This document shows, in pieces, positions 4,870-6,228 of a stretch of DNA of 6,228 nt; position 1 is the first letter of the stretch, and every line of letters begins with the position of its first letter. The stretch comes from an uncultured beta proteobacterium. Lineage in GTDB: Bacteria; Pseudomonadota; Gammaproteobacteria; Burkholderiales; Burkholderiaceae_C. The translations under genes were made by a program, and so were the position numbers. The notes below the pieces were generated by a model. That model did not search any database and was not told the DNA's origin. It was given only the letters and a program-made list of their open reading frames with translations. The stretch lies in the NCBI GenBank assembly GCA_903834645.1, contig CAILKA010000550.1, positions 1-6,228 of the forward strand. Direction: 5' to 3'.

Positions 4870-6228
4870 ATGACCAGCATCTACGACCAGGGCCTGGACA
4901 AGGGCGCCGCGAATTTCGCGGCGCTCTCGCCAGTGAGCTTCGTCGAGCGCAGCGCCGAGGTCTTCGGCGACCTGCCGGCCGTCGTGCACGGCGCGCGCCG
5001 CTACAGCTGGGCCCGTTGCCGCTAGCGCTCGGCGCGCCTGGCCGCGGGCTTGCGCGCACTGGGCGTCGGCCGCGGCGACACGGTCAGCACGATGCTGGCC
5101 AACACGCCCGAGATGGTGGAGGCGCACTACGCCGTTCCGGCCCTCAATGCCGTGCTCAACACCCTGAACACGCGCCTGGACGGCGCCCTGCTGGCCTGGC
5201 AGATGAACCACTGCGAAGCCGCCGTGCTGATCACCGACCGCGAGTTCGCGCCGGTGGTGGGTGAGGCGCTGCGGATGCTGCGCGAGGTGCACGGCCGCAC
5301 GCTGCGGGTGATCGACGTCGACGACAGCGAGTACGCGGGGCCGGGCGAGCGGCTGGGTGAGTTCGAGTACGAGGCCTTCCTGGCCGCGCATGCGCCGCTG
5401 CCACGGCTCGAGGGCCCGAGCGACGAGTGGGACGCGATCGCCGTAAGCTACACCAGCGGCACTACCGGAGACCCCAAGGGCGTGGTCACCCACCACCGAG
5501 GCGCGTACCTCAATGCCGTGTGCAACGCTGCCACCTGGACGATGCCGCACTTCCCGCGCTACCTGTGGACGCTGCCGATGTTCCACTGCAACGGCTGGTG
5601 CTTCCCGTGGACGGTGGCGATGCTCGGCGGCACGCACGTGTGCCTGCGCCGGGTGGAGGCGCAGGCCATCTTGCAGGCGATGCGCGAGCACCGGGTGGAC
5701 CACTACTGCGCCGCACCGATCGTGCACAACCTCATCATCAACGCGCCTGTCGAGTGGCGAGAGGGCGTGGAGCCCGGGGTACGAGGCATGGTGGCCGGCG
5801 CGGCGCCGCCTGCGGCCATGATCGAGGGGATGGCGCGCATCGGCTTCGACATCACGCACGTCTACGGGCTGACCGAGGTCTACGGCCCGGCGTCGGTGGC
5901 GGTGAAGCGCCCGGCGTGGGCGCAGGAGTCGCTCGCCGAGCAGACGCGGCTCAACGGACGCCAGGGCGTGCGCTACGCGCTGCAGGAGGGCATGACCGTG
6001 CTCGATCCGCAGACGATGGCCGAGACCCCGGCCGACGGCCAGGCAATGGGCGAGATCATGTTCCGCGGCAATATCGTCATGAAGGGCTACCTGAAGAACC
6101 CCGCGGCGACCGACAAGGCCTTCGAGGGTGGCTGGTTCCACACCGGCGATCTGGCCGTGCTGGAGCGCGACCGCTACGTCAAGATCAAGGACCGCAGCAA
6201 GGACGTGATCATCTCCGGCGGCGAGAAC
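4870..6228 (+). pseudogene. AMP-forming acyl-CoA synthetase, interrupted by an in-frame TAG at codon 52 and cut by the window end
   Basis: The product would activate a carboxylic acid with ATP and CoA (ANL superfamily). The frame runs from the ATG at 4870 (TGAGGG 7 bases upstream) with a typical N-terminus, MTSIYDQGLDKGAANF, to the edge, 453 codons of an expected 540-550. A TAG stop lies at 5023-5025. After it 401 codons are open and carry all expected motifs (numbered with the stop as 52): AMP/P-loop YTSGTTGDPKGV (194-205), PMFHCNGWCFPW, YGLTE (332-336), HTGDL (424-428) and DRSKDVIISGGEN at the end. PMFHCNGWCFPW and NTLNTRLD place it with medium-chain/3-methylmercaptopropionyl-CoA ligase-like enzymes; the substrate is unknown. 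Spacing across the stop matches homologues, so a single substitution (for example GAG to TAG) is simplest. A sequencing error or amber suppression cannot be excluded. It lies 18 bases after the RraA-family gene. Confidence 0.85.

Noticed and set aside
4138..6141. 667-codon open frame on the minus strand opposite the RraA-family and acyl-CoA synthetase genes
   Set aside because: Its translation is rich in His, Arg, Ala and Gly without any recognisable domain, the usual product of reading high-GC coding DNA backwards. The plus strand here has clear family motifs and ribosome binding sites.
1..6228. A mobile element, defence system or CRISPR array in the window
   Set aside because: All coding regions are core metabolic families in two compact sets; no transposase, integrase, nuclease, direct-repeat array or target-site duplication was found on either strand.

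Overview
The base composition (very high GC, strong G/C third-position bias, every intact gene ending in TGA) and the protein sequences suggest a betaproteobacterium of the order Burkholderiales, in the Rubrivivax/Leptothrix/Methylibium sort of neighbourhood. This placement is an inference from sequence style; no rRNA or marker gene is present. The window is ordinary chromosomal metabolism. I see no transposase, integrase, CRISPR array, tRNA, phage gene or defence system.

Left half, minus strand (1-2226): a glycine cleavage operon read right to left. A promoter with a good -10 box (2221-2226) leads straight into a tandem glycine riboswitch (about 1982-2215). A short leader with a perfect hairpin and the Shine-Dalgarno (SD) site follows, then gcvT (805-1923), gcvH (395-769) and the first 110 codons of gcvP, which runs off the left edge. 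GcvP decarboxylates glycine, GcvH carries the aminomethyl group on its lipoyl-lysine, and GcvT passes the methylene group to tetrahydrofolate. The riboswitch would tie their production to free glycine. The leader shows a plausible switching device: the gcvT SD region repeats 8 bases of the 5' edge of aptamer II, so the 3' strand of the aptamer helix could pair with either.

Middle (1924-2306): a 383-base stretch without a gene, holding the riboswitch and two divergent promoters. The plus-strand promoter box lies 7 bases before the next start codon, suggesting a leaderless mRNA. A perfect 10-bp palindrome with a third half-site overlaps it.

Right half, plus strand (2307-6228): four genes in one direction with short gaps (38, 47 and 18 bases), probably one operon. 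They are a small CoA-binding (YccU-like) protein, a PLP-dependent O-acetylhomoserine sulfhydrylase (MetY type), an RraA/HMG-aldolase-family protein, and an AMP-forming acyl-CoA synthetase cut by the right edge. The synthetase has an in-frame TAG at codon 52 with otherwise perfect coding sequence on both sides, so as written it is a single-mutation pseudogene, or else a sequencing error or a readthrough case. A link between the sulfhydrylase and an acyl-CoA ligase (methylated sulfur compounds) is possible but speculative.
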